A DNA stretch of 64,000 nt, taken from contig NZ_JAHBAY010000011.1 of NCBI RefSeq assembly GCF_018499875.1, positions 1 to 64,000 of the forward strand. Direction: 5' to 3'. The stretch is from Kineosporia corallincola. Lineage in GTDB: Bacteria; Actinomycetota; Actinomycetes; Actinomycetales; Kineosporiaceae. Positions 45,646 through 55,327 of this stretch are shown here, piece by piece. The position numbers and the translations under genes are program-made. Under the pieces are notes generated by a model that saw only the letters and a list, made by a program, of their open reading frames with translations, made no database searches and was not told the origin of the DNA. The stretch's first letter is position 1. Each line of letters starts with the position of its first letter.

Positions 45646-47616
45646 TCACCAGATCCGGACCCGCTGGTCCTCGTCCAGCCAGAGCCCGTCACCGGGCTTG
45701 AGACCGAACGCCGTGTGGAACTCGTCGATGTTGGTCACCACCGCGTTGCACCGGAACTCCTCGGGGGAGTGCGGGTCCAGCGCGAGCCGGCGGATCACCT
45801 CGGTGTCGCGGCCCTTGCCCCGCCAGCCCTGCGCCCAGGAGATGAAGAACCGCTGCCAGCCGGTCAGGCCGTCCAGCTCGGCCGGCTCGGAGCCGTCCAG
45901 GGCGATGCGGTAGGCGGTGTGCGCGATCGAAAGGCCGCCCAGGTCGCCGATGTTCTCGCCGACGGTGAGCGCGCCGTTGACGTGGTGGCCCGGGGTCTGC
46001 CGGGGCTCCAGCACGTCGTACTGCGCGATCAGCGCCTTGGTGCGCTTCTCGAACTCGGTGCGGTCGGCGTCGGTCCACCAGTCGTTGAGGTTGCCCGAAC
46101 CGTCGTACTTCGAGCCCTGGTCGTCGAACCCGTGCCCGATCTCGTGCCCGATCACCGCGCCGATCGCGCCGTAGTTGGCGGCGTCGTCGGCCTCCGCGTC
46201 GAAGAACGGCGGCTGGAGAATGGCGGCCGGGAACACGATCTCGTTCATCAGCGGGTTGTAGTACGCGTTGACGGTCTGCGGGGTCATGAACCACTCGTCG
46301 CGGTCCACCGGCTTACCGAGTTTGTCGATCTCCCGGGCGATCTCGTAGTCACCGGCGCGGCGCACGTTGCCCACCAGGTCGCCGGCCGTGATCTCCAGCG
46401 AGGAGTAGTCCCGCCACTTGTCCGGGTAGCCGATCTTCGGGGTGAACGAGTCCAGCTTCTCCAGCGCCCGGACCCGGGTCTCCTCGCTCATCCAGTCGAG
46501 CTTGGTGATGCTCTGCCGGTAGGCCTCCACCAGGTTGGCCACCAGCTCCACCATGCGGGCCTTGGCGGCGGGGGAGAAGTGCTCCTCCACGTAGAGCTTG
46601 CCGACCGCCTCGCCGAGCGAGCCCTCGACCATCGACACCCCACGCTTCCACCGCTCGCGCAGCTGCGTGGCACCGGTCAGGGTCTTGCCGTAGAAGGAGA
46701 AGTTCTCCTCCACCAGCTCGGCGTTCAGCAGGGTGGCCGAGCCGTGCAGGGTGCGCCAGGTCAGCCAGGTCTTCCAGTCGGCCAGCGGCACCTCGACCAG
46801 GGCCTTGCCGAGCGCGGTGAAGAAGCCCGGCTGCCGCACGACCACCTCGGAGAAGGCGCTCTGCGGCACCTTCAGGGCGTCGATCCAGGCGGTCCAGTCG
46901 AACTCGGGGACGAGCTCTTCCAGGCCCGCCCGGTCTTTCTTGTTGTATGTCTTGGTGGCGTCGCGGTTGGTCACCCGGTCCCAGTGCGAGCCCGCCAGAC
47001 GGGTTTCCAGCGCGAAGATGCGCCGGGCCGCGTCGTCCGCGCCCGGCTGTTCGGTGATGCCCGCCTTCACCAGCATCCGGGCCACGTGGGCCAGATACTC
47101 GGTGCGGATCTCGGCGAAGGTCTCCTCGCGGTAGTACGACTCGTCGGGCAGGCTGAGCCCGCCCTGGGTCACGTACATCACGTAGCGGTCGGAGGCCATC
47201 GCGTCGTTGTTGACGAAGTAGCCGAAGGGCGCGCCGCTGCCCGAGCGTTCCAGCACGCCGAACGCCCTGACCAGCCCGGCGAGGTCGGTGATCTCCTCGA
47301 TCAGGGCCAGGTCGGTGGCGATCGGGGCGATGCCGAGACGCTCGATGGCGGGCTCGTCCATGAAACTGGCGTAGAGGTCGCCGACCTTCTGCGCCTCACT
47401 GCCGGGCTCGGCGTTGCCGGATGTCTCCGCTGCCTTCTCGACGATCACCCGCAGCTGTGCCTCGGCCTCGTCACGCAGACGATGGAAGGTGCCGTACACC
47501 GACTTGTCCGGCGGGATCTCGGCTGTGTCCAGCCACTTCCCGTTGACGTGCCGGAACAGGTCGTCCTGCGGCCTGATCGAGGGGCTGAGCTGCTCGATTT
47601 CGATACCGGACCTCAT
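45646..47616 (-). CDS. M13 family zinc metallopeptidase (neprilysin/Zmp1-like)
   Basis: 656-aa metallopeptidase. Zinc site: HEIGHGFDDQG (HExxH) and GENIGDLGGL (third ligand Glu plus Asp); substrate motif NAYYNP present, and C-terminal RVRIW close to the family's CxxW-type end. No signal peptide is visible, as for mycobacterial Zmp1 (about 663 aa), so it is cytoplasmic or exported another way. ATG 47616 is chosen because TACGCT (minus strand) lies 6 nt upstream, typical of leaderless mRNA; a longer version would start in this promoter. Convergent with the dehydrogenase-like gene. Confidence 0.9.
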   Translation of the reverse strand: MRSGIEIEQLSPSIRPQDDLFRHVNGKWLDTAEIPPDKSVYGTFHRLRDEAEAQLRVIVEKAAETSGNAEPGSEAQKVGDLYASFMDEPAIERLGIAPIATDLALIEEITDLAGLVRAFGVLERSGSGAPFGYFVNNDAMASDRYVMYVTQGGLSLPDESYYREETFAEIRTEYLAHVARMLVKAGITEQPGADDAARRIFALETRLAGSHWDRVTNRDATKTYNKKDRAGLEELVPEFDWTAWIDALKVPQSAFSEVVVRQPGFFTALGKALVEVPLADWKTWLTWRTLHGSATLLNAELVEENFSFYGKTLTGATQLRERWKRGVSMVEGSLGEAVGKLYVEEHFSPAAKARMVELVANLVEAYRQSITKLDWMSEETRVRALEKLDSFTPKIGYPDKWRDYSSLEITAGDLVGNVRRAGDYEIAREIDKLGKPVDRDEWFMTPQTVNAYYNPLMNEIVFPAAILQPPFFDAEADDAANYGAIGAVIGHEIGHGFDDQGSKYDGSGNLNDWWTDADRTEFEKRTKALIAQYDVLEPRQTPGHHVNGALTVGENIGDLGGLSIAHTAYRIALDGSEPAELDGLTGWQRFFISWAQGWRGKGRDTEVIRRLALDPHSPEEFRCNAVVTNIDEFHTAFGLKPGDGLWLDEDQRVRIW

Positions 47617-47622
47617 CGCCCG

Positions 47623-47628
47623 AGCGTA
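47623..47628 (-). promoter_or_regulatory. -10 element for a leaderless M13 peptidase transcript
   Basis: TACGCT on the minus strand, 6 nt before the ATG at 47616. Confidence 0.5.
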
Positions 47629-47663
47629 TCCGCCCCACCCCCCGATCGGCACAGGTCAGGCGT

Positions 47664-50006
47664 TCAGCCCTCCGCTGATTCGGGCTGGAAGCCCGGCCCG
47701 GACTCGTGGTGCACCTCGTGCGCGGCGCCACCGGAGCCCCAGCCGCTCTCCGGAGTGCTCTCCGGCACCAGCCACACCGTGCCCAGCGGCGGGACCCGCA
47801 GGGTGATGGACGAGGGCTGACCGTGCCAGGGCACCGGCACGGCGTCGACCGCGCCCAGGTTGCCCACGCCGGAACCGCCGTACTGCTCGGCGTCGGTGTT
47901 CAGGATCTCCAGCCAGCGGCCCTCGTTGGGCACGCCGACGTGGTAGCCCTCCTGCGGCTCGGAGGAGAAGTTGACCACGGCCACCAGCGGGTTGCCCGAG
48001 GCGTCGCGGCGGATGAACGAGAACGTGTTGTGCTGTGTGTCGTTCGCGTCGATCCACTGGAACCCGGCCGGGTCGCTGTCGGCCTGCCACAGCTCGGGGC
48101 GGTCCTTGTAGACCCGGTTCAGGTCACGCACCAGCTGCTGGAGCCCGGCGTGCCACGGGGTGTCTTCCAGCCACCAGTCCAGGCTGCGGTTCTCCGACCA
48201 CTCCCGGTCCATGCCCAGTTCCTGGCCCATGAACAGCAGCTGCTTGCCCGGGTGCGACCACATGAAGGCCAGGTAGGCGCGCACGTTGGCGAGCTGCTGC
48301 CAGCGGTCGCCGGGCATCTTGCCGAGCAGCGAGCCCTTGCCGTGCACGACCTCGTCGTGGCTGATCGGCAGCACGAAGTGCTCGCTGTACGCGTACATCA
48401 GCGAGAACGTCATCTGGTGGTGGTGGTACTGCCGGTAGATCGGGTCCTTGGACACGTAGCCCAGGGAGTCGTGCATCCAGCCCATGTTCCACTTGTGGCC
48501 GAAGCCGAGGCCGCCCAGGTGCGTGGGGCGGGTGACGCCGGGCCACGCGGTGCTCTCCTCGGCGATCATCATGACGCCCGGGTGCCGCTTGTAGGCGGTG
48601 GCGTTGACCTCCTGCAAAAAGGCCACGGCTTCGAGGTTCTCGCGACCACCGTACTTGTTCGGCGTCCACTCGCCGCTGTTGCGGGAGTAGTCGAGGTAGA
48701 GCATCGAGGCCACCGCGTCGACCCGCAGGCCGTCGATGTGGAACTCCTCCAGCCAGTAGAGGGCGTTCGCGACCAGGAAGTTGCGCACCTCGGTGCGGCC
48801 GAAGTCGAAGATCAGCGTGCCCCACTCGGGGTGCTCGCCGCGGTGCGGGTCGCCGTGCTCGTACAGCGGCACGCCGTCGAACCTGGCCAGCGCGAACTCG
48901 TCCTTCGGGAAGTGCGCGGGCACCCAGTCCATGATCACGCCGATGCCGGCCTGGTGGAGCTTGTCCACCAGGTGCCGGAACTCGTCCGGGCTGCCGAACC
49001 GCGACGTGGGCGCGTAGTAGCCGGTGACCTGGTAACCCCAGGAGCCGCCGAACGGATGCTCGGCCACCGGCAGGAACTCGACGTGGGTGAAGCCCATGTC
49101 TTTCACGTAACCGACGAGCTGGTCGGCCAGTTCGAGGTAGGACAGGCCCTGCCGCCAGGAGCCGAGGTGCACCTCGTAGATGCTCAGCGGGCTGGTGAGC
49201 GCCTGCTGCCGGTCGCGCTCGGCGACCCAGGCGGCGTCTTGCCACTCGTAGCTGGACTCGGTGACGACCGACGCCGTGGACGGCGGGACCTCGGTGGCGT
49301 ACGCCATCGGGTCGGCCTTCTGCCGCCAGTGGCCGTCCTGACCGAGGATCTCGTACTTGTAGCGGGTGCCCGCGCCGATGCCCGGCACGAACAGCTCCCA
49401 CACCCCCGAGCCGCCGAGGCTGCGCATCGACTGGGTGCGCCCGTCCCACTGGTTGGCGTCGGAAACCACGCGCACCGCCTGGGCATTCGGCGCCCAGACG
49501 GCGAACGACGTGCCCGCGACGTCACCGATCAGCCCGGGGAAGCGGCGCGGGTGGGCGCCCAGCGCGCGCCACAGTTCCTCGTGCCGACCCTCGGCGATCA
49601 GGTGCAGGTCGATCTCGCCCAGACTGGGCAGAAAACGGTAGGGGTCGTCGAGCACCTGCTCGTCAGAACCCTCGTAGCGCACCGCGATCCGGTAGTCGCC
49701 GACGGTCGGGCGCTCCAGGGCGCCGGCCCAGATGCCGTCCTGCTCGTGGGTCAGCGGGTGTCTGGTGCCGTCCTCCGTGACCACCACGACCTCGGCGGCG
49801 AGCGGACGCAGCGTACGAACCGTGACCCGGCCGTTGTACGGATGCGCGCCCAGCACCGAGTGCGGGTTGTAGTAGGCGCCGACGGCCACCTTCGCGAGCA
49901 CGTCGGAATCCACCGGCTTCACCGGGGACGTCACGACGATGTCTGCTGGGGAGAGCGCGGCGGTGCTCGCTTCGAGGGGGCTCTGCGAAGTCGGAGACTG
50001 TGCCAT
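47664..50006 (-). CDS. glgB: 1,4-alpha-glucan branching enzyme
   Basis: 780-aa GH13_9 branching enzyme forming alpha-1,6 branches in glycogen or maltosyl glucans. N-terminal carbohydrate-binding modules ([35 protein letters not shown]), then the catalytic barrel with nucleophile Asp in [11 protein letters not shown] (about residue 426), acid/base Glu in [13 protein letters not shown] (about 479) and transition-state Asp in [17 protein letters not shown] 50006 is chosen; in-frame starts further out add unconserved residues. Short acidic C-terminal tail. GlgB of this type works with GlgE in mycobacteria; no GlgE gene is in the window. Confidence 0.94.
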   Translation of the reverse strand: MAQSPTSQSPLEASTAALSPADIVVTSPVKPVDSDVLAKVAVGAYYNPHSVLGAHPYNGRVTVRTLRPLAAEVVVVTEDGTRHPLTHEQDGIWAGALERPTVGDYRIAVRYEGSDEQVLDDPYRFLPSLGEIDLHLIAEGRHEELWRALGAHPRRFPGLIGDVAGTSFAVWAPNAQAVRVVSDANQWDGRTQSMRSLGGSGVWELFVPGIGAGTRYKYEILGQDGHWRQKADPMAYATEVPPSTASVVTESSYEWQDAAWVAERDRQQALTSPLSIYEVHLGSWRQGLSYLELADQLVGYVKDMGFTHVEFLPVAEHPFGGSWGYQVTGYYAPTSRFGSPDEFRHLVDKLHQAGIGVIMDWVPAHFPKDEFALARFDGVPLYEHGDPHRGEHPEWGTLIFDFGRTEVRNFLVANALYWLEEFHIDGLRVDAVASMLYLDYSRNSGEWTPNKYGGRENLEAVAFLQEVNATAYKRHPGVMMIAEESTAWPGVTRPTHLGGLGFGHKWNMGWMHDSLGYVSKDPIYRQYHHHQMTFSLMYAYSEHFVLPISHDEVVHGKGSLLGKMPGDRWQQLANVRAYLAFMWSHPGKQLLFMGQELGMDREWSENRSLDWWLEDTPWHAGLQQLVRDLNRVYKDRPELWQADSDPAGFQWIDANDTQHNTFSFIRRDASGNPLVAVVNFSSEPQEGYHVGVPNEGRWLEILNTDAEQYGGSGVGNLGAVDAVPVPWHGQPSSITLRVPPLGTVWLVPESTPESGWGSGGAAHEVHHESGPGFQPESAEG

Positions 50007-50213
50007 GTCGGGAAGTCTGGCACGCATCGGGCGGGGCGGCATGGTGCCGCGCCACCGGCCCGGCCCGGCGAGGTGGATCTCCTCATGCGGATCGCCTACT
50101 TGGAGTAGTGTCGAGGTCACCCTGTGCCTCAAGGCCGTGGTCAGGGCCATGTGGGACTGCTGGGTAACGATTCAGTCGGCGGCCACGGCGGAGCAAGCTG
50201 AGAGGTGTGGATC

Positions 50214-50837
50214 ATGGGTCCGCGCGTGTTGCTGGTGTGCACGGCGAACATCTGCCGCTCGCCCGGGGCGGAGCGACTGCTGGCCGGACGGCTCGGCGGG
50301 GCGGTGGATTTCTTCAGCCGGGGCACCCGGGCCGTGCCCGGCGCCGGCATCTGCGACTTCTCCTCGGGCTGGGTGCGTGATCACGCCGGGACGCCGGCCG
50401 CGCACGAGTCCCGGCCGCTCGACGTGGCCGACATCCGCGCCTCGACGATGATTCTCACCGCCACCCAGTCGCAGCGCGGGCGGGTGATCGAGATGCGTCC
50501 CTCGGCCCAGGTGCGCACCTTCACTCTGCTGCACGCCGCGCGCACGGCCCGGTGGCTCGCGGCCACCGGGCGGATCCCGCCCCGCGGTGCCGACCTGGCC
50601 GATCGCCTGTTGTGGCTGGTCGAGGAACTCGACGCCAATCGCGGTTCGGCGCCCAGGGGCGAAATTGAGGACGACGACGAGCTGCCGGACCCGCACCGCG
50701 ACGGCCGGCATCCGGAGGTGTTCTCCCGGCTCCAGGGGGCGGTCGACGATCTGTGTGCGCCGCTGCTGTTCCGTGGGCCGGCGCTGCGCCGGGACCGGGT
50801 GCGCCTGCGGCAGAAGCCTTCTGGGGTGCGGCGCTGA
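50214..50837 (+). CDS. Low-molecular-weight protein-tyrosine-phosphatase
   Basis: 207-aa phosphatase. The P-loop CTANICRS (residues 9-16) begins the fold and the general-acid loop LPDPHRDG lies near the C-terminus. It is longer than the usual ~155 aa by an Arg-rich middle and C-terminal extension. ATG 50214 is 8 nt after GAGAGG. In the neighbourhood of the Wzc-like tyrosine autokinase, so it probably removes phosphates from that kinase and modulates polysaccharide synthesis (inference from known Wzb-Wzc pairs). Divergent from glgB. Confidence 0.85.
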   Translation: MGPRVLLVCTANICRSPGAERLLAGRLGGAVDFFSRGTRAVPGAGICDFSSGWVRDHAGTPAAHESRPLDVADIRASTMILTATQSQRGRVIEMRPSAQVRTFTLLHAARTARWLAATGRIPPRGADLADRLLWLVEELDANRGSAPRGEIEDDDELPDPHRDGRHPEVFSRLQGAVDDLCAPLLFRGPALRRDRVRLRQKPSGVRR

Positions 50838-50855
50838 GCTGTGTCTGTGCTGCTT

Positions 50856-51158
50856 CTAGCAGGTGCCCTCGCAGGACGGGCAGAGTTCGCGGATGCTGGT
50901 GATCGGGCCGGAGCGACGCCAGTCGTTCCACTCCGCGGTGTAGACCGTGCCGGCGCCGTTGCAGGTGGAGCAGTCGCTGAGGCCGGCCGTGCCGAGGCCG
51001 TCGAGCTCGTCGTCGCGGCGGTTGCGCAGCAGCATGGCCAGGCCGACCACGAGCATCAGTGACGGCAGCCAGAGCATGGCGTAGTTGCTGCTCAGGAGGT
51101 TCTCGGCGTAGAGGCCGGAGGCTCCGATCGCCAGCAGCGCCCCGAAAACGGCGTTCAC
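50856..51158 (-). CDS. Small membrane protein with two CxxC pairs
   Basis: 100-aa protein: two hydrophobic segments (about residues 1-19 and 25-45), a basic linker (RNRRDDELD), and a cytoplasmic C-terminal end with CSTCNGAG and CPSCEGTC, a DnaJ-zinc-finger-like pair of CxxCxG motifs that probably binds one zinc. GTG 51158 has AAGGAGGA 5-6 nt upstream, a strong ribosome-binding site. Function unknown; convergent with the phosphatase gene. Confidence 0.75.
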   Translation of the reverse strand: MNAVFGALLAIGASGLYAENLLSSNYAMLWLPSLMLVVGLAMLLRNRRDDELDGLGTAGLSDCSTCNGAGTVYTAEWNDWRRSGPITSIRELCPSCEGTC

Positions 51159-51376
51159 GTCGCTCCTCCTTCTTGCCCGGTTCACGTTCGTGGTGCCGGC
51201 CCAGGTGACAGCCAGCACGCTCGTCTGCGAGCCGGTGTGACCAGAGCGTAGGGCTCCGTCCATCCCGAGTCATCCTAGGGGCGGCAAACCCGGTGCGGAA
51301 GGGCGAATCCGGATTGTCCCGCAATGCTTCTCAGGTGCGGCTCAGTGGATCTCGGATGCTTCGCCCTCCGGCAGAC

Positions 51377-51415
51377 GCAATCGCGGCGTGGCACCAAGCG
51401 CCACGCCGCGATTGC
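51377..51415 (-). terminator. Terminator hairpin downstream of the Wzc-like kinase gene
   Basis: A 16-base left arm (51377-51392, GCAATCGCGGCGTGGC) and right arm (51400-51415) pair perfectly around a 7-nt loop, 13 bp beyond the minus-strand stop codon. Confidence 0.8.
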
Positions 51416-51428
51416 CGTTGCGGGAGTG

Positions 51429-54317
51429 TCAGAGTGAGCGCTTGGACCGGTGGTGCCGGGGCACGCCGGTGGGCATGTGCGGCATCACCGACTGCGGGGG
51501 GATCAGCAGCTCCCGCTCGTCTTCCAGCAGGTCCAGATCGGGAGCGGAGAGGTCGACCAGCAGCGGGGGAATCTCCTCCGGCTCGGGCGGTTCCGTCTCC
51601 CGCCCGGCGTCACCCGGGAATCCGGCCGGTCGGTCGTGAGCCTGTCGGTCGTGAGCCTGCGGGCCGGGAGCCTGCCGGTCGTGAGCCTGTCGGTCGTGAG
51701 CCTGCGGGCCGGGAGCCTGCCGGTCAAGAGGCTGCGGGTCGTGATGCCGACGGTCAGGAGCCTGGCCGCCGGCGGCTTGCCGGCCGAATGCCTGCCGGTC
51801 GGGAACCTGCTGGTCGGCAGCCCGCCGGTCAGAGGCACGCCCGAGGAAGGTCGGGCCCGGCATGCCGGTACCCGTACCGCCTGTTAGCGCACTCGTACCG
51901 CCTGCTACCGCACCCGGGCTGCCTGGTCCCACCCCCGGGGTGCCTGGTCCCACACCCGGGGTACCTGGCTCCGCACCCGGAACCAGGTATCCCGGCCCCG
52001 CACTCGGGCCCGGGCCGTCTGGCCCCGCACTCGGGGCCGGGTTGTCTGGCTCCGCACTCGAACCCAGGCCACCTGGTCCCATGCCCGGCCCACCCATGCC
52101 CGGCCCACCCATGCCTGGGCCACCCGCACCCGCCGCGCCTGGTCCCGGGCCCGCGTAGCGGGGCTCGGTACTGCCGGGGGTGTTCCCGGCCTGTCGGTTG
52201 TCCCAGTCGTCCTGATCCCGCCCGGTTCCCATGGCCCTTGCCGCAGAACGGGTTTCGCCGGTCAGGGGGGTGTCGAACCAGGACGTCCGGTCCCACGCCT
52301 CCCACGAGGCGCCCGGCCGTTCGCCGTCTTCCTGGGAGGGCTGCGTGGGGATCCCGCCCGTCCGGCTCCCGAGCGGAAGGCCGGAGGGTGCGGTGTCGGG
52401 GGAGGTGTAGCCGGCCGGGCCGCGGCGAGGCGTCGTGTCCGGCATCGCCCGGTCTCGCGGAAGTGACTGTAGCCGAAGCTCTTCCGGCACCTCGCCGGCG
52501 GTGCGGGTGACCTCGAGGCCCTCGGCCCGCGAGACCAGTGCGGGTCCGTCGTCCGGCGCCGTGACGACGGGCAGGGGGCCGGTCGACGACAACCCGCCGA
52601 ACGCCGGGAGTCCTTCGTGGGCGGCGGCTTCCGGGCCGGGCACCCGCTGGCCGGGAGAATCGGCGATCGGCGCCCAGCCGTCCGACGGGCTCGGAGCGTA
52701 ACCCATGTCCGGGGCCCACGGGCCGGCGGCGGCCGGTGGCTGTGCGCTCGGCTTCGGAGAGCCCGCGTCGGGTGACGAAAGCGGTTCCAGCGGAAGGGAT
52801 CCGCCGGGGATGAGGGGGAGGTCGCCGGGCGGCAGCGTGATGCTGGTGCCCGACGGTGCCTCGGCCGGGCGGGCCGGCTCCGGCTTGTGGCCGCGGCGCC
52901 CGCGGCGCGAGGAGTCGCGCCAGGAACCGTCGTCGGACGGCGAGGCGGTGGCCGGGGCCTGCCCGTAGCCGTACCCGTAGCCCTGATAACCGTTGCGCCC
53001 CTTCTTGCTCGGGGCGAAGTTCAGCACCGTGCCGAGCACCTTGGCGCTGACGGCCTCCAGCGACTTGAGCGCCCGCTCGGCCTCCTCGCGGCGGCTGCGC
53101 CCGTGCCGGATCACCAGGATGGCGCCGTCCGCGGCGGTGGCGATCAGCGCGGCGTCGGTCACCGGCAGCAGCGGCGGGGCGTCGATGACCACCACGTCGT
53201 AGTGCTCGGCCAGGGTGTCGAGCAGGTGACGCATCTGCTGCGAGCCGAGCAGTTCCGACGGGTTCGGCGGGGTCGGCCCGGACGGCAGCACGGCCAGCAG
53301 GTCGCGTTCGTAACCCACCAGCACGTCCCGCAGATCGTGCTGGCCGGCCAGCACGTTGGTCAGCCCGGCCGCGTTGCTGATGCCCAGGTAGCGGCCAACG
53401 GCCGGCTTGCGCAGGTCGCCCTCCACGAGCACCACCCGGGCTCCGCTCTGGGCGAGGATCAGGGCGATGTTGCACGCGGTCGTCGTCTTGCCCTCGTCCG
53501 GCAGCGCCGAGGTGACGGCGATGACGCGCGGCGGGTGGTCGACGTCCGCGAACTGGAGGTTGGTGCGCAGCGTGCGGAAGGCCTCGGCCCGGCCGCCGAA
53601 GGCGTCGGCGGTGACCAGCGGCTGCTTCGGCGCGGAGGCGTCGAAGGGCACGACGCCCAGCGGCACCGAGCCGGTCAGCTGCTCCACGTCGCCGGTGCCG
53701 CGCAGCGTGGTGTTGAGCTGGTCGCGCAGCACCGCCGCGCCGACGCCGAGGCCCAGCCCGAGCAGCAGGCCGAGCGCGATGTTCAGTGGCACCCGGGGCG
53801 AGACCGGTGCGGTGGGCACGGTGGGGGGCCGGGTCACGGTCAGCTTGACCGGCGATCTGCCTTGCGCGTTGGCCCTTTCCAGGTTGTGCACCACGGTCTC
53901 GAGATTGTCCGTGACGGCCTTCGCGATGGCCGCGGCCTGCTCCGGGTCGGTGTCCGACACGCTGATGTTGATCAGCACGGTGTCGAGCTGCGGGCCGGCC
54001 TCGATCTTGGAGGCCAGCTGGTCCGTCGTGTAGGGCAGGCGCAGCTCCTTCACCACCGGGCCGGTGACGGCGCTGCTGGTCGCCATGCTGGCGTACGACT
54101 TCACCCGCTGCTGGCTGAACGCACTGCTCTCGGAGAGCTCGGCCAGCGACGTGCGGCTGCCGGACTCCTGCGCGGAGACGAAGACCTGGGTCTGCGCCTG
54201 GTAGACCGGCGTCTGCCGGCCGGTGTACACGGCGGCCGCGGCGACGCCGAGAATCGCGAGGATCAGAACGAGCAGCCAGTGCTGCCGGAGCACTCGCAGG
54301 TACTGGGTCAGGGTCAT
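51429..54317 (-). CDS. Wzc-like polysaccharide biosynthesis tyrosine autokinase with long disordered tail
   Basis: 962-aa protein. Wzz/chain-length domain with TM1 (about 14-31), an extracytoplasmic part and TM2 (about 177-198); then a BY-kinase domain: Walker A SALPDEGKTTTACN (270-283), Walker A' VLVEGDLRKP, Walker B VVVIDAPP. A tyrosine cluster NGYQGYGYGYGQ near 450-460 is the likely autophosphorylation site. After it comes a ~500-residue Pro/Gly/Asp/Gln-rich disordered tail with MGGPG and DRQA-type repeats, ending basic (RHHRSKRSL). Controls export or length of exopolysaccharide in partnership with the nearby phosphatase (inference). ATG 54317. Confidence 0.88.
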   Translation of the reverse strand: MTLTQYLRVLRQHWLLVLILAILGVAAAAVYTGRQTPVYQAQTQVFVSAQESGSRTSLAELSESSAFSQQRVKSYASMATSSAVTGPVVKELRLPYTTDQLASKIEAGPQLDTVLINISVSDTDPEQAAAIAKAVTDNLETVVHNLERANAQGRSPVKLTVTRPPTVPTAPVSPRVPLNIALGLLLGLGLGVGAAVLRDQLNTTLRGTGDVEQLTGSVPLGVVPFDASAPKQPLVTADAFGGRAEAFRTLRTNLQFADVDHPPRVIAVTSALPDEGKTTTACNIALILAQSGARVVLVEGDLRKPAVGRYLGISNAAGLTNVLAGQHDLRDVLVGYERDLLAVLPSGPTPPNPSELLGSQQMRHLLDTLAEHYDVVVIDAPPLLPVTDAALIATAADGAILVIRHGRSRREEAERALKSLEAVSAKVLGTVLNFAPSKKGRNGYQGYGYGYGQAPATASPSDDGSWRDSSRRGRRGHKPEPARPAEAPSGTSITLPPGDLPLIPGGSLPLEPLSSPDAGSPKPSAQPPAAAGPWAPDMGYAPSPSDGWAPIADSPGQRVPGPEAAAHEGLPAFGGLSSTGPLPVVTAPDDGPALVSRAEGLEVTRTAGEVPEELRLQSLPRDRAMPDTTPRRGPAGYTSPDTAPSGLPLGSRTGGIPTQPSQEDGERPGASWEAWDRTSWFDTPLTGETRSAARAMGTGRDQDDWDNRQAGNTPGSTEPRYAGPGPGAAGAGGPGMGGPGMGGPGMGPGGLGSSAEPDNPAPSAGPDGPGPSAGPGYLVPGAEPGTPGVGPGTPGVGPGSPGAVAGGTSALTGGTGTGMPGPTFLGRASDRRAADQQVPDRQAFGRQAAGGQAPDRRHHDPQPLDRQAPGPQAHDRQAHDRQAPGPQAHDRQAHDRPAGFPGDAGRETEPPEPEEIPPLLVDLSAPDLDLLEDERELLIPPQSVMPHMPTGVPRHHRSKRSL
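51631..51765. repeat. 15-bp tandem repeats in the Wzc-like gene tail
   Basis: Nine 15-base units; the 45 bp at 51631-51675 recur exactly at 51676-51720. On the coding (minus) strand they give DRQAH/DRQAP/GPQA-type five-residue repeats. Confidence 0.85.
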
Positions 54318-54483
54318 GTCAGGGTCACCGAATGTGCCGCCTCGTCATCGCACTTTTCCACTGGCCTGAGTGCCCTACCGTACCCATCTTTAGCTACAGA
54401 GAGGGGTTAAACGATTGCACTGGGTCACGTGAGCCGAGAGCAGTCAAGCACTTCGGTGGTGTTACGCCCAGTCGGACGCCGGG

Positions 54484-54720
54484 TTATCGCACGGTCATCG
54501 GGACGTCGCGTCCCGTCTGCACCACTTCGTCGCACCAGCTGAGAACGCCGACCACCGCCGCGTCGTCGAGCGACCGGCGGCCGGCCTCGACCTCGCGCAG
54601 CACGTGGACGCGCAGTGCGCGGGCCTCGCGACGACGCCGTGCGGCCCGGCTCAGCCGGCCGGTGGCGAAGTGGGCGGCGGCGAGCGCGACGACGAATCCG
54701 GACAAGACGAGCTCCTGCAT
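54484..54720 (-). CDS. Small single-pass membrane protein, unknown function
   Basis: 78-aa protein: one N-terminal membrane helix (LVLSGFVVALAAAHFATG), then a very basic linker (RLSRAARRRREARALRV) and a short helical end (EVEAGRRSLDDAAVVGVLSWCDEVV). Cytoplasmic C-terminus expected. ATG 54720 lies 8 nt after a minus-strand TACGCT, the leaderless arrangement; a longer in-frame start would run through that promoter. Confidence 0.65.
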   Translation of the reverse strand: MQELVLSGFVVALAAAHFATGRLSRAARRRREARALRVHVLREVEAGRRSLDDAAVVGVLSWCDEVVQTGRDVPMTVR

Positions 54721-54728
54721 GAGCACAG

Positions 54729-54734
54729 AGCGTA
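54729..54734 (-). promoter_or_regulatory. -10 element for a leaderless small-protein transcript
   Basis: TACGCT on the minus strand, 8 nt before the ATG at 54720. Confidence 0.5.
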
Positions 54735-54832
54735 CTTGGTTGATTACGGCATGTCCGACGCTTGGTCGGATGCCCGGCGCATGCCCAGGTTTCGGCAGGT
54801 CAGCCTCGGGCGCGGTGCAGCGGGAAGGCGGG

Positions 54833-55198
54833 TCAGCGGTTCGGGTGGTTGCGGCGGTGGGCCAGACCGTCCCGGGCGGTGTCACGGAAGGCGATGCCCG
54901 CCGCCTTGCTCATCGGCATGTTCAGCCGCCGCGCGCGGATCAGGTGGTACACGTAGAAGCCGACGATCGTGAGAATGCCGGCGTCGTCCACCATTCCGAG
55001 TGGGCCGAGCACCGCTTCGGGTGCCGCGTCGACCGGGCTGATCAGGTAGACGAACGAACCCGCCATCGCGGCGATGCCGCGCAGCGGAACCCGGTAGCGG
55101 TAGATCACCCACAGGCCACCGACCAGCAGGCCCACCGCGATCAGCAGCAGGACCGCGACGAAACCGATGACGACGATCAGAGCGGTGTTGTCGCCCAT
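54833..55198 (-). CDS. DUF1232-like small membrane protein
   Basis: 121-aa protein with an N-terminal helix (ALIVVIGFVAVLLLIAVGLLV) and a DUF1232/YkvA-like segment (YLISPVDAAPEAVLGPLGMVDDAGIL) in which the family's PxD...DDA pattern is visible, followed by another hydrophobic stretch and a basic C-terminus. Function unknown. ATG 55198 preceded by GGAAGGGG. Confidence 0.75.
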   Translation of the reverse strand: MGDNTALIVVIGFVAVLLLIAVGLLVGGLWVIYRYRVPLRGIAAMAGSFVYLISPVDAAPEAVLGPLGMVDDAGILTIVGFYVYHLIRARRLNMPMSKAAGIAFRDTARDGLAHRRNHPNR

Positions 55199-55315
55199 GT
55201 CGGGCCCCTTCCCTCGTTCCCCTCATTCTGGGGCAGATCTTCGTCTCCGCACCCGGATCGGCCAGGTACGGGCAGCTAGCCGCGACTCGGACGAGCGGTA
55301 CAAACGGGTCGAGGA

Positions 55316-55321
55316 TACGGT
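55316..55321 (+). promoter_or_regulatory. -10 element upstream of the HNH-nuclease lipoprotein gene
   Basis: TACGGT, 6 nt before the GTG at 55328; a weak GGAG is also present in the interval, so translation could be leaderless or use a very short leader. Confidence 0.4.
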
Positions 55322-55327
55322 GCTGGA

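Noticed and set aside
45646-47652. M13 peptidase starting at ATG 47652
   Set aside because: The extra 12 residues overlap the TACGCT promoter element and are not like family N-termini.
54833-55198. DUF1232-like gene in one operon with the 78-aa membrane protein
   Set aside because: The smaller gene has its own leaderless -10 in a 112-bp gap, so a shared transcript is not needed and cannot be shown.
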